A stretch of 64,000 bases of DNA, from the NCBI GenBank assembly GCA_936450465.1, contig OW388302.1, positions 15,711,530 through 15,775,529 on the forward strand. Direction: 5' to 3'. This stretch comes from Gibbula magus. Taxonomy: Eukaryota > Mollusca > Gastropoda > Trochida > Trochidae. Made by a program: the position numbers and the translations under genes. The notes under the pieces are model-generated. The model saw only the letters and a program-made list of their open reading frames with translations, was not told the origin of the DNA and searched no databases. Positions 33,290 through 44,778 of the stretch are shown here, piece after piece (the stretch's first letter is position 1; every line of letters starts with the position of its first letter).

Positions 33290-35700
33290 CTAGTGATGGT
33301 TCTGTATTTTAACCCAAAACAACTATTGTTCGAGGAGAAAAAACTACACAACAACCATTAGAATTAAGTGACTGTTATACCAAGTTGACATTCACACCAA
33401 ATCATATTTTATCATGCATGATGAGAAGCTTGCTAGATATGTGAACAGTCCTTTTTTAACAATGATAAAGAAAGCATACAATCATAGGATCTGTGAATAT
33501 ATTTGAGATAATGTTCACTTCAATCTGTTAATCAAACAATACTATTCTTGAGTTAAATAAGCCAATCCCATAAATACTGACTCAATAAAGTGTGTTCATT
33601 GAGGCAATTTTATTAAATTTGACAATTCATGATTTTATAGGCTAAAAGGTTTATACAACGACTGACTTTTGTCAAAGAAATATGTTAGTAAATAGAGATT
33701 ATTACCCGAGGAAGTGTGTCATATGACTTTTAGCAACGAGTGTGAATTTCTGTAATGCCTTGCACGAGTTTCTTTAAAGTGTTCTACGGCCTTTAACCAA
33801 CCACAACATTTTACAGACGACTCTCATACTTTATGAAATAATCTATTAATTTGATTTATTTGCAATAATTATTCGGTTTATCTTAGCTGCAAGTACAGCA
33901 CATGCACGGCGTCAGTTGTCAAAGGGGTCGGGTTTGTACTTTTGTTAGGGTAGGTTAGAACGACTAATAGAGGAGGGACGGGATGTTGTGGTGTCAAGGA
34001 ACCGAGGGCACAATTATGTGCAGAACAGTCTGCAAAGATTGGACTGGTTGTATCATGTATAATGATTTGAGGCATATAGTTGAACTGTACATGTTATTTT
34101 GAGCATCTGTTAGATTATTGCAGAAATGTTGATATTTAGACAATCATTTGATCCATTTTCAAATTTCATTTTCAATTTGTTTGTGTTTAGTGATGTTGGT
34201 CCCATGCACTGACAATTATTGCTACGAAGTGTGCTTTATCTGATTTTGAAGAAAGCGCAATTAAGTAACCATTGAAGGCGAGTAAAGTGACGATCCATGT
34301 CAGAGGATCCAACTTTAAGTTACATACTTGATGTCGGGGGAAACTGAATGAATGTCAATTTCACATCCATCGTTTTACTCTAAACAAAAGGTCTTAGATA
34401 TATTTTGAACGCAAGGATTTCACGAACTGCAAATGCACGTTCTGCACGGGCTGCACGAACACATGACGCATGTCGCGTTCATTTCAAGGGCACCCAACAG
34501 GTATAACACTTTTAAGAAATAAATGTCATAATGTGTTTGTCACGCGATTATAACACTTTTGAAACGAGAATTTAAAACTAAAAGTTTAAATTTCAATCAC
34601 TACATGGTGGTTACACTCATGTAGGTTTTGAAATCAGGGATTTTGGTGGCATTCGTGTAGTTTTATGTGTTTGTAAATCTGGCAGTTTGGGTTGAAACAT
34701 GAAGCGTAGTTTTTGCAATCATGTACTTTGTGTTAAAATTATTTCTGTTGTAATAATGTTCATTGTGTTGTATTATGTTGCAATCGTACATTTTCTGTTG
34801 CAATCATGTACAGACAATGGGAGACAAGGGAAGTGTACGCCGCTAATGGCTGCAATACCGCCAAAGCAGCGTTAAACAATAACTCACTCACTCACTCAAG
34901 GGAAGTGCATGTGGTCGTAAGGAGATTATTCTTCTTATTGCTATATTATTAATAGGAGTGACTAAATATGAAACATCACCAACTGTCTGACTGTACAACA
35001 CAAATCCTAAACCATAAGAACATAACATATATTTAATCAAAGATGCCAACATCACTCTGCCAGCTGAATCAAGTTTTCTCATGAGTAAATAAGATTGTTC
35101 TGGATACCGATTTCTGACATCCTTAACAGATTACACCAATTACTAATACACCTTACGTAATAATCCACATAAATGTTAGTTCTACCACAATCTGCTAAAC
35201 TACCATTACTAGAGACATGTTTTCCAACACAAAATTTATATTTATTAAAAAATAGTATGAACTGTTTCGAAAGCTTTCCTTTCCTTAAGTACTCAAATTT
35301 GGGAGCCATATAATAACACTGGTTTAACCTTACTAAAGAAATAGATTTCATAATGGCTTTAAACGGTTTGAAAAGTGCAAGTTAAACTGGTATAAATGCC
35401 TGGGCTTGTCAAACCGATTATAAGCCAGTGAACAAACGCATTATTAAATCTACTTCTTATAGATTCAAATTTTGCAATTTTAGTGTTTTCTAATCAGTAA
35501 ATAAACTTTTGAAAACAAATCTCTGCACAAAATGTACATTGCATGATACAACGAATGTTTAGTAGTGTGTAAGATCAGGTGCTAAGCTCCGCCAACAATA
35601 ATACCGCATCAATTATGTGTCACCATACGCAAAACGTAGTTAACAGGAAATATGATTAAAGTATTTAATTTTGGGTTCTAACATTCTGTTTTAACTTCAA
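33290..35700 (-). repeat. Right copy of the ~2.3 kb inverted duplication
   Basis: Reverse-complement counterpart of 1-2265, with the same order: TCCTCGAACAATA word near 33325-33340, the CTCGCAACG/TTTCGTAAAA block near 33700, the SINE-like insert near 34830-34900, LINE fragment 34888-35351 and TAGAACCCAAAATTAAATAC near 35660-35690. The two copies flank the 31 kb that holds genes A and B. Confidence 0.8.
34888..35351 (-). pseudogene. LINE ORF2 C-terminal remnant (counterpart of 395-781)
   Basis: Minus-strand frames read a VRLNQCYYMAPKFE block, then CVGKHVSSNGSLADCGRTNI, then YVRCISNWCNLLRMSE. After a frame change the order continues MRKLDSAGRVMLAS, YGLGFVLYSQTVGDVSYL and NNIAIRRIISLR. The order matches the extreme C-terminus of LINE ORF2 proteins. 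At least one frameshift and a stop make it inactive. Confidence 0.7.
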
Positions 35701-36036
35701 TAAAACTACAAATAGTATTTATGCTTTTAGGTTTTTAAAAAGGTTAATCAGGAAAAGAGCATGTGTTAGCAGTATGCAAATATATAAGGATAAAGTAGTA
35801 CCGCAGTATGAAGGATATTCTTTTAGCTGTCATTCTTGTGTTAATGAGAAAGAATACCGGTCACATGACCTTGTTTTATCCAATCAGCAGAGAGCATCTC
35901 GTTTAAATTTTAAAGCCTAAATTTATAATCAAATAATTTGAACATTAAACTAGAAGGTAAATTAAGATACTTTATAAATAATGCTATCAGTGAAAAGAGT
36001 GCCTTGCTGTTTTTACCAACTACCAATATGTTATTC
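35701..36036. other. Intergenic, no feature recognised
   Basis: Sequence beyond the inverted duplication. GAACATTAAACTAGAAGGTA near 35940 and its surroundings show no coding pattern. Confidence 0.4.
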
Positions 36037-36960
36037 TTACAAAGCATGTAACCAGGCCAGGTAATAGTATTGACCTCCTGGCTCCTTAACTATGTTCTTC
36101 ACTGATTGAAAAAATCGTGCTGTGATTTCAGCCATGGTTGTGGATGTTTTTGACTGTCGTGATGCAGTCGTTGGATGTGTTGATGGTATCTCGGCATGTT
36201 GATAAGCAACATTCCCAGTGATTGTTGTTGATTGTCGTGATGTAGTCGTTGGATGTGTTGATGGTATCTCGGCATGTTGATAAGCAACCTTCACATTGGA
36301 TGCTGTTGATTGTCGTGATGGAGTCATTGGATGTGTTGTTGGTATCTCGGCATGTTGATAACCAACATTCCCAGTTGATGTTGTTTACTGCCGTGATGTA
36401 GTCGTTGGATGTGTTGTTGGTCTCGGCATGTTGATAAGCAACATTCCCAGTTGATGTTGTTGACTGCCGTGATGTAGTCGTTGGATGTGTTGATGGTATC
36501 TCGGCATGTTGATAAGCAATATTCCCAGTGGATGTTGTTGACTGTTGTGATGTAGTCGTTGGATGTGTTGATGGTATCTCGGCATGTTGATAAGCAATAT
36601 TCCCAGTGGATGTTGTTGACTGTTGTGATGTAGTCGTTGGATGTGTTGATGGTATCTCGGCATGTTGATCAGCAACATTCCCAGTGGATGTTGTTGACTG
36701 TCGTGATGTTCAGTCAGGCCTCGATAATCCGAACGCCTCCGTTTTTCATACAAGACGTTCGGATAGTGAAATGTTCGGACTACTGAGTGCTGAGGACTAC
36801 TAAAGAGTTTAGTTTGGTTACATCTTCCTACCGTTCGGAAACTGCGAGATTCGGATTATCGGAGGCCGGATTATCGCGGCTTGATTGTAGTCGCTGGATA
36901 TGTTGATGGTATCTCGGCATGTTGATAAGCAACAATCCCAGTGGATGCTGGTACTTCTGT
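36037..36960 (-). repeat. 78-bp (26-codon) tandem repeat, protein-compatible in several frames
   Basis: About nine units of 78 bases. In one minus-strand frame each unit encodes a 26-residue block containing TSRQSTTSTGNVAYQHAEIP then STHPTT. Another frame gives LLINMPRYHQHIQRLHH. The units are interrupted by the MITE at 36711-36887. The last unit runs into a unique tail (TMAEITARFFQSVKNIVKEP and on) ending at 36037, which looks like a real C-terminus. A Ser/Thr-rich repeat is compatible with a mucin-like or disordered segment. Whether it is translated is unknown. It lies directly downstream of a FLYWCH-like start on the same strand. Confidence 0.7.
36711..36887. mobile_element. 177-bp pogo/Tigger-like MITE inside the 78-bp array
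   Basis: The ends CAGTCAGGCCTCGATAATCC and CAATCAAGCCGCGATAATCC (reverse complement of the right end) are inverted repeats starting CA(G/A)TC, typical of pogo-type Tc1/mariner elements. It is inserted into GATG-TA-GTCG of a repeat unit. TT (a mutated TA) lies at 36709-36710 and TA at 36888-36889. The uninterrupted unit elsewhere in the array shows the pre-insertion sequence. Confidence 0.85.
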
Positions 36961-37054
36961 TTCTCTTCACACGACACTTATAACCTTGATACACAAGGCT
37001 TCTCCCACCACGGTTGTTGGGAATGAATACAATGTCTACCTGTGCATTTACCAT
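36890..37054 (-). pseudogene. FLYWCH-like zinc-finger N-terminus, interrupted
   Basis: The minus-strand frame from ATG at 37054 reads DIVFIPNNRGGRSLVYQGYK, then CRVKRNRSTSIHWDC and CLSTCRDT. This fits a FLYWCH domain start (G-x-LVxxGYxxxxKR, then W-x-C and a later C), but the His pair that should follow is not present. The frame runs straight into the pogo-like MITE. The WxC segment is encoded by the first unit of the 78-bp repeat, in a different frame from the Ser/Thr repeat. FLYWCH fingers are frequent in animal DNA-binding proteins and MULE-type transposases. This is probably a broken gene or domesticated-element relic. Confidence 0.5.
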
Positions 37055-37629
37055 TTTGTAAGAAATGATTTTGAAATTGCCATTTTGGTAATGAATGGTT
37101 CTAAAATATTATTTATCAGTGTCGACAGTGATCTCTAATCAGGAGTTAATCACAAACACAAATAATCTCATTAATATTTTGAGTGAACTTGCTGTGGTTG
37201 TGCACACATTTCAGTCGTTGATTATTTTGATGTACATTACTTGAGGGGTTGAGCTCACCTCACTCTCACGCAATTTATACGGCGCCCGTGCTTGTATAAA
37301 CATTGTTAATCTTATCTTAATCCCTGGTGGCCTCGTGGCAAGATGGGAACAAATCGAACTATAATATATTGGAGAATCATGCTGAAGAGAAGAATACCAA
37401 TTTTGGTATGGACATTGTCTGACACGTTGGCTAAAACATGTACACACTTATCTTGATCCCCAACTGTTTGGTTGCTTGCATGCTGACATAGTAATGCCAA
37501 GTTGAACCATCTAAATTTCCGACAACTTACTTTTATATGACAACCCCTTATTACTCTGTCACTATGTCGGCTTGGTACACATATTGTGTATATGTACGTC
37601 ACATACGGTACAATAGTAAAATTGCTTCT
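37055..37629. other. Intergenic, no feature recognised
   Basis: Overlapping minus-strand open stretches (37211-37641) carry no recognisable domain. Confidence 0.4.
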
Positions 37630-38720
37630 TTCATTATCCAATCAACGAGTATTTGGCTATAAGAAAGACAAACTTGCTTAATTTCAACGTTTATGTTGCA
37701 TGCTTACAAGGCAGTAGAGATATCAATTATTTAGAGATGGATGATTACAATAGAAAAAGTTTGATTTGATAAACGAGATGATTTGAAAACCCGATGTAAA
37801 CAACTCATTCCAAATATGGGCATCAATTGACAGCAGTCATTGTCACTTAGCAACCACGATAACGGCTAAACTGTTCCGCAATGACAGTTAGTTAAGTATT
37901 GTTTCATTCAGTGTTGCACTTATATATACAACATGGGTTCGAATCTCACACTGGATTCTGGACTCAACCAAAAAAAAGCACTTTGATATGTTGCAGAAAG
38001 TGTTATTCAAAATATAACAATGATACATATGTTCTTTATGATTTAAAAATATAGATATCAAATAAGTACATGTAAACTGCTAAACAAGCACAGTATTGTA
38101 TACACATCATGTCAGTATATGTTTACTATCTACCTGGCCTGTTCGTCTCACATTTCTTATACTGTAGATCGACACAGCCATAGTTTAGTCCTGTAAATCA
38201 ATACTTAAAGCAAACACGACTCTGTACCTCTTATCAGTAATACATGTGACAATACAGGTCTTGCATTTTGTTCACGCTGATTTTAGTTGCTTTCACGTGG
38301 TTTATTTAAGGGGTGCGGTGTTTGTGCCATGTTGTTTCTCTCCCTGTAGAAACATAGCGTCTACAATACAGTGTCCAGTCTTGAAACAGGTAACATAATC
38401 ATTTCCTATTAGTATACAGACATTGAAATACTAAGTTCGATTCTTTGACATGTTATGAATGTGCTAATGGAATATAATTGAAAACTAATTCAGTTAAAAT
38501 TGGATAGGTTAAGATATTGCTTAAATATTATAGTGATATAATATGGATACAGGTCTTTTTCATTTATATTAGGTAGAAAGTTAAGTTGTTTATTCAGAAA
38601 CAGGCAATAAAACACACACACATATGAAAAGAGCGTTAAGTCGAACATGAGGTAATTGCTCTTTTGATAGCAATCATTAACAGGATAATGATAATATGGA
38701 TATTCATATTGGGTATTTTC
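37630..38720 (+). repeat. Segmental duplication, copy 1
   Basis: Runs parallel to 43690-44600: CCAATCAACGAGTA, TTTAATTTCAACGTTTATGT-like words, GATGTAAACAACTCATTC, CTCACATTTCTTATACTGTA GATCG and CAATACTTAAAG all recur in the same order and orientation about 6.05 kb away. Non-coding and well diverged. Confidence 0.65.
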
Positions 38721-39209
38721 CACCCAAGGTGTCTGTTTAAGCCAATACCAACATTATTGCCCTGGTCCAACCAAGCTTACATCACTGTCAGGTCATCTCA
38801 TACACAATCTTTACCATTTTCACTGTTACCTGAGAATATTTTATTTGAATAACCTCTGTCTGGAGAGAATTTAACAGAGGTAAATAAATGATCTTTTATA
38901 ATGTATTATAATATATAATGTAGTATAACACAATACCGTTGACATATACTACTGGGGGTAACTATTGACAATATATTTTTCAAAAGAAAATTAAATCATT
39001 GAGAAGTAAAGCAATTCCTCGGAATTACACGTGAGGAAAGTGAGAATACATTATTGACCAACATAATGAATATTCTATCAACTAATGTATTTTATATGTA
39101 ACCCTCTGTACTATGTTTCAACAGGATGGTGTTATAATAATAACATTTATTATCCAAAACTGTGTTCAATAGGAGATATCGTTTGTTTGAGATCAAGTGA
39201 TGTATCTCC
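38721..39209. other. Intergenic, no feature recognised
   Basis: No gene-like structure was seen. Confidence 0.4.
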
Positions 39210-39580
39210 TTGGAGATATCGTTTTGGAAGTACATTTTTAGCAATGCCCTGTCGATGTCAAACTGAATGACATCACAATGCTTTTACATCATCGAGTACT
39301 GATATCAGAATGCTACGACGTCATAAACATGATGACGTGACAATGCTAGGACATCTCCACAATGCTATGACATCTTCCACATTGGAAGTCAAATGGCAGA
39401 GCTGTGCTCAGAGATGTACACTGTTTTCATTGAAACGTAATAAGAATGATTTTGGATGATGAATAGAATCTCATATTCGTGTCTTCTGATATCAAATATA
39501 CCAACACTCGTTGATAAAAGTAAAAAAAATCCTCATTAAGCCTCGGATATTTGTATCAGAAGACAGTGGGTGAGATAAAC
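39210..39580 (-). repeat. Dispersed TGACGTCA/GATATC repeat, second copy
   Basis: Imperfect units with GACATCACAATGC, ACGACGTCATAAACATGATG, ACGTGACAATGCTAGGACAT and ACAATGCTATGACATCTTCC (39270-39380) are followed by a hairpin between GTCTTCTGATATCAAATA (39481) and TATTTGTATCAGAAGACA (39547). The content matches the element at 15690-15990 in reverse order. Confidence 0.5.
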
Positions 39581-39859
39581 CTAAATGTTCCTTCGAATTT
39601 CCAATACAAACTACCGCCCCTTTAATTCTGCTGCAATAAGTAGGTTGCTTCACTCGTCGATAATACTTTCTGATCAAGTGATTTTATTTCCAGTACTGAA
39701 AGGCCCCATGCCTGTAGTACAATACATGTCAATGAGTATATGTACACGCACATTTAATTCAATGAAGATGATATTCAACAATTAGGTATAACTTATATTA
39801 TGTGTAGAAATATATTCTGTTCTGAATACCATAGTATGTTAAACACACATAACCAGGTT

Positions 39860-41985
39860 TAGAATAAATTAAATTTTTGTGTTACTTAACAAGTCTACAA
39901 ATTTATAAAGGTTCGGATGGACATAGTAATAGTTTTTAATATACAACTTCCTCAATGAATTATAAATAGGGCAAATTAAAACGAAATGATATTCATCTTC
40001 TATTTGATTATTATTACAAAGTCTGCAAAATCGATTTACTCTTTGAACTGATTTGAATCTTCCACTTTTGATATATATATATATATAATATGATGAACAT
40101 CTTAATTAATCTACTTAAAGCTATCCAGAACGTTTTACATTTATACACGAAAGACAAATTTCTGATTCTAGAGTATATTTAAACATCCTATAATACAGAC
40201 ACTTACTAGAAAGGGATATGTTTTCAGTCCATTCTTGTAAATAAATATCTCCTCATTACTGGACAAATAAAGTAATCGGTTGAATCAACAAACTGGTCTA
40301 TACACACAAAGCCAAAACCCTTTGTGAATAAGAAATTTCTTACAGAAGTAACCCAATTTCTTTTACCATTCTTATCATATAACATCATAATATTGTAACA
40401 TTTCTTTGGTAGACGATATGAATGCATTTTCAATAACTTTAACCAGTATTGTATGGCTTTAATACTTGTGAATAGGTGCATTGGGTATCTACCACATTCT
40501 CCATAAACCACTGTATTTGTAGTGTTATTTTTCACTCAAAGATATTTTTTACATGCTTTCAATTGGACTCTTTCAATATCTACGTCAAACTTAAACCCCT
40601 AGATGTCAGCCCAGTATATTAAAATCAGTTTAATTTTAGCATCAAATATCTTAAAGTATGCACTTATATCAATCTCAACGAGAACATTTTACTGTTTGAT
40701 ACCAATCATCACCTTTTGTGCTTGTAGGCAAGCATAATTAACTTGCATTGTCCACGATAAACAACTACTGAAGAACAATACCAAATATTTTACGAACTAA
40801 TACAGTCTAATTATTTGCTTTCATAACACCATTTCTCATTTTTTGATAAACGTCCTCCTTTCTTAAACACTACAATTTTGGTTTTCCTTTCTATTTACAG
40901 TTAATTTGTAATCGTCACACCAAGTCTCTAGTTTATTTATAAGTCTTGTAGACCTGCTACGGTACTAGTGAATAACAATATATCGTCTGCAAAGAGCAAC
41001 AGAAAAATATGTACAATATCGGGGTGTAACTGTACTCTATACTCACAATTGCTTTCAATTTGGGTTGTTAATTCAGTTATGAAAAATGAAAAAAAATGGG
41101 CTTAGTATACATCCTTGTCTTACCCCAAGTTGTAGCTCCAAACAGTCAGATAATTCATTGTTATATTTGACACAATCTTTAACATGTTCATACATGTTAT
41201 GGAGAAGTTTTGTTTTCATTTTCGGGCTAATGGTTATTCAAAAGAGACCATACAATGTAACTTCTGTCTGTCAACTGAAACGAAAGCTTCTTCGAAATCA
41301 ATGAAGAGAGTATAGAGTTTGCCATCTTTGGCATTGATATACTTTAATAGTTAATCTCTAATACTCTGATACCTCATCCCTACTGATTGGAGACTCTAGT
41401 ATATATTCTGTTATCGCACAGTTATCAACATTAGATGTCGATAGTTTACAAGTCTGTGTATAAGTCTACAACATTATTAGTGTTATTCTCATTCTCAATT
41501 TCAGTTTCAAAGTTAAATGGTTTCTAAAAATGTCAATGCCATTCATCCATACTTATATTGTTTTTCGCTACAGTAGAATTGTTCAACTTTTACAGTTCAA
41601 GCCAAAACCGTTGTGGGTCTGATATGCTATTTTCTATGACAAGCTGTTTATCTCTGAGTAGGCGACACGCTTCTGTTTACACACTACACTATACTTTATG
41701 ACACTATTCTTAGAGTGATTCCTAATCTTTCGTTTTTCTAAATTTATTTAGTAGTTAACAACGTTTTATTTTAAGCTTCTCACATTCCTCATCATACCAC
41801 ATATTAGCTTTTATTCGGGGGTTTTCTTTTTTTTCTTTTCATAGTTTCTGCCGCTAAACATAGATCGTAAGTTACATAGTCAATGTTTTCATTAATTTTC
41901 TTAAAAGCGTAATCAATTGGCTTATCAAATAGGGAGTGAACATGATCTGATAGGATATTCTCTTTCAATTGTTCAGGGGATATTA
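39860..41985 (-). pseudogene. Decayed LINE, reverse orientation
   Basis: Minus-strand reading from the right gives ANMWYDEECEKL (near 41800), then LFIDFEEAF (near 41300), LQLGVRQGCILSP (near 41120) and LLFADDI (near 40990). The C-terminal frame at 40535-40224 contains VVYGECGRYPMHLFTSIKAI and YWLKLLKM. These are ordered RT motifs (GVRQGC, FADD) and the post-RT domain of a non-LTR element. Many stops and frameshifts separate the pieces. The 5' endonuclease region was not recognised. Confidence 0.8.
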
Positions 41986-43221
41986 TTTGAGTAACGTCTG
42001 TGTGGTTGAGATTGTACCATGAGCTACATGGGAAGATGTGGGTTGACCAAGCTCTGCTGGAGGAAAATGTGACAGAGGTAACGGGGGAAGATATGATTTA
42101 GATTATCTCTTTGAGAAGAGAAAGTAAGAGATATGCATTGGAAGTTATGATTTGAGTAATTTCTTTGAGACAAAATTTAACAGAAATTACTTAGGAAACT
42201 ATGTCCTGACTATCTCCTGTGAGAACATGAAGTTCTGGTCTGTTAACTGTTAAATATGTTATAAGAGTTGAGATTATGTGAGAAAATATGACTTGTAAAG
42301 AGAAGTTACAGCCACAATGATATCATGAGGTTGGATCAACCTGATTGACCTTACAACTGATAACAGTAGTCTCGCAATCTGATATCACGCAATGTCACGT
42401 GTCTGTTACCAACCACCAGCGGTATTGCTGCTAGGGTGCTAAATATTGAAACTTGTGACTGATTTCAGTACATATGGGAATATACAATTTAATATATATT
42501 ATAAAACTGCCATCAATAGTTTACTTTAATTTAATATAAATACAGATCCCTTTGTATGTATTGAAGTGGTGGCCATTTTGTAGTAACGTGGAGGGCATTT
42601 AAACTGCTACAATAAGTGATATTCCTCTTTCTACTGGTATGGTACAAAGATGGCACATCAGACCGTGTTACCAGAGGGAGAAGCAACCAGTATACATGTA
42701 TTTATCTTACAGCATGTCAATACAAAAACCAAGCATATCTATGTAGTACACAGTCAATAACGGATACGCTTGCTGCAGTTTGAACAACCTTATTAATGTA
42801 AACAAACTGGAGTCGTCCGTCTGGACTGAAATGTCGTAAGTCGTGTAAGTTTTAACGAATTACTAGGTCTTCAAGTTTTTAAATGCTTAATTTCATTGAG
42901 TGGGAAATGTTTCCAAAAAAAACAACAAATGTTGGAGAAATATATGTCTGTAATTAATGAACCCTTAACTATTGAACTAGTCTAACTTTAAACTCGGAAA
43001 TAAATATTGGAAAAATATAATAATTATTTTTTATTTACCAAAATTTAAATTTGCCATAGTCTCCTTTTCAATATTTAAAAATATGGTGATATTTTCAGAA
43101 TAACTACTTTTTTCAGAGTCTGAGTCTATTGTTGAACTGTTTCTTTGAGTGGGCAATGATAGATTTTTTTCCAAATAAAACAGCAAATGTTGGAGAAATA
43201 TATACCTGTAACTTATGTCCC
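41986..43221. other. Intergenic, no feature recognised
   Basis: GTATTTATCTTACAGCATGT near 42699 resembles the hairpin flank at 15090. Nothing else was identified. Confidence 0.4.
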
Positions 43222-43585
43222 TTAAAGCGGCTGTAGCATGTCTTTCACAAATTATATTTTTTTCAACTTTTCCCATTTATAATGACAGTTTATGTCACTT
43301 TTATTAACTTTAGGTGGTAAAACATCTTATTAACAAATCAATTATCTGTATTGGTAACAATGGTGTTGCGTACAATGCAAAACATTGCTGGGCGGCCATC
43401 TTAATGTGAATATATATTATCCTTTCAATAACAAAAACGATTCCAATGGCTTTACCGAACCATGTACACTCATTTTGTAACTTGATTTTCCGAAGAGAGA
43501 AAGGTGTTTTACTAGTGGTGAAATTATTTTCCAAATACATTTCATCAACGTATTTGAGTGAAAAAAAGTGCTACTGCCCCTTTAA
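43222..43585. mobile_element. TTAA-target MITE, copy 2 (opposite orientation)
   Basis: It has the same ends as the element at 17721 (AAAGCGGCTGTAGCATGT at left, GTGCTACTGCCCCTTT at right) with flanking TTAA and similar length. The inner words CATGTACACTCATTTTGTAA and GGCCGCCAT/GGCGGCCAT recur in both. Confidence 0.8.
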
Positions 43586-43689
43586 CTCCTGAATTCTGAA
43601 CAAACAGGGGTCACGTACTGTGACCTTAAAGCGAAGTCTCTTAATGAAATGTGTTGATCACTCAGGGTACATAAGACAAAGTGTTTTGA

Positions 43690-44600
43690 CTGTTAGCCAA
43701 TCAACAAGTATAGTACTTGTCTCCTTATTTTCAAAGAAATATAAATTAGTTTAATTTCAACATTAATGTAACATGCTTCTTTACAAGTCAGACGTCATTT
43801 ATTCATTGATGGACGATTATGATAGTAGGGATTTGATTTGATTAACAACATGATTGCACAACCAGGTGTAAACAGTTCATCTAAATATGGTCATCAATCG
43901 CCATCACTTACTGTCCGAACAGATTATTCACTCAGCAACCGAGATCTTGGTTAAACTGAAGTGCAACAGATATTTGTTATGTATTGTTTACATTCATAAC
44001 CCTACCGACATATGCACGATTGGCTCGAATCCAAACCTTACTGGAAGTTCTTTAATGTGTGATGTTGCAGACAGCGTTATTATTAATATCACAATGTTAC
44101 ATTTGTTTAGTATGACTTAAACAGATTTAGTTTACATATATAAACGGGTAAACAAGCATGACCTTATATAAATAGCTTGTCGGTGTATACAGTATCCAAC
44201 TCACCTATATTTCTCACATTTCTTACACTGCAGATCGTTACTTCGTTTTATCAATCCTGTATATCAATACTTAAAAAAGGTAGACTCTGTACCCCTTATC
44301 AGTTATAAATGGGACAATTGGGTGTGTTGATCTATGTGTATACACTGAGTTTGTTTGCTTTGACCTGGCGCATTCAGAGTGTGCAGAATATGCAGCATGT
44401 TGATTCTCTCTGTGTAGAAATACCGGATCAAGTCTTGCAGATACGTAATATAAAATATTGATATTAGCATTTGGATTATTGAGTTCGTTCTTTTGAAATG
44501 TCATGAATGTTTTAATGGCATATATAGTACATATATCAGCAAAGTATATTAAAATGGATGGGTTAGGATATGGATAAAATATTTATGGTGACATTAAGTG
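43690..44600 (+). repeat. Segmental duplication, copy 2
   Basis: Diverged direct copy of 37630-38720, including GCCAATCAACAAGTA, CAGGTGTAAACAGTTCATC, TTTCTCACATTTCTTACACT, GCAGATCG and GACTCTGTACCCCTTATCAG. The decayed LINE at 39860-41985 lies between the two copies. Confidence 0.65.
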
Positions 44601-44778
44601 AGTAAAATATATTTTCATTTGTGCTTTGATATGAATATATGTGAATATTTCTTTTGTATAAAGTCAAATTAGTTTTGTCAAAAACAAAACACCCACACAA
44701 GTATCTATACTTGGAACCTTCTACTAACATTATCAACCTTGTCTAACCCAAACCGACATCCAACACAACGTTTACCTG

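Noticed and set aside
40070..40088. Short (TA)n as a promoter TATA box
   Set aside because: It lies inside a dead LINE with no adjacent gene; a simple microsatellite.
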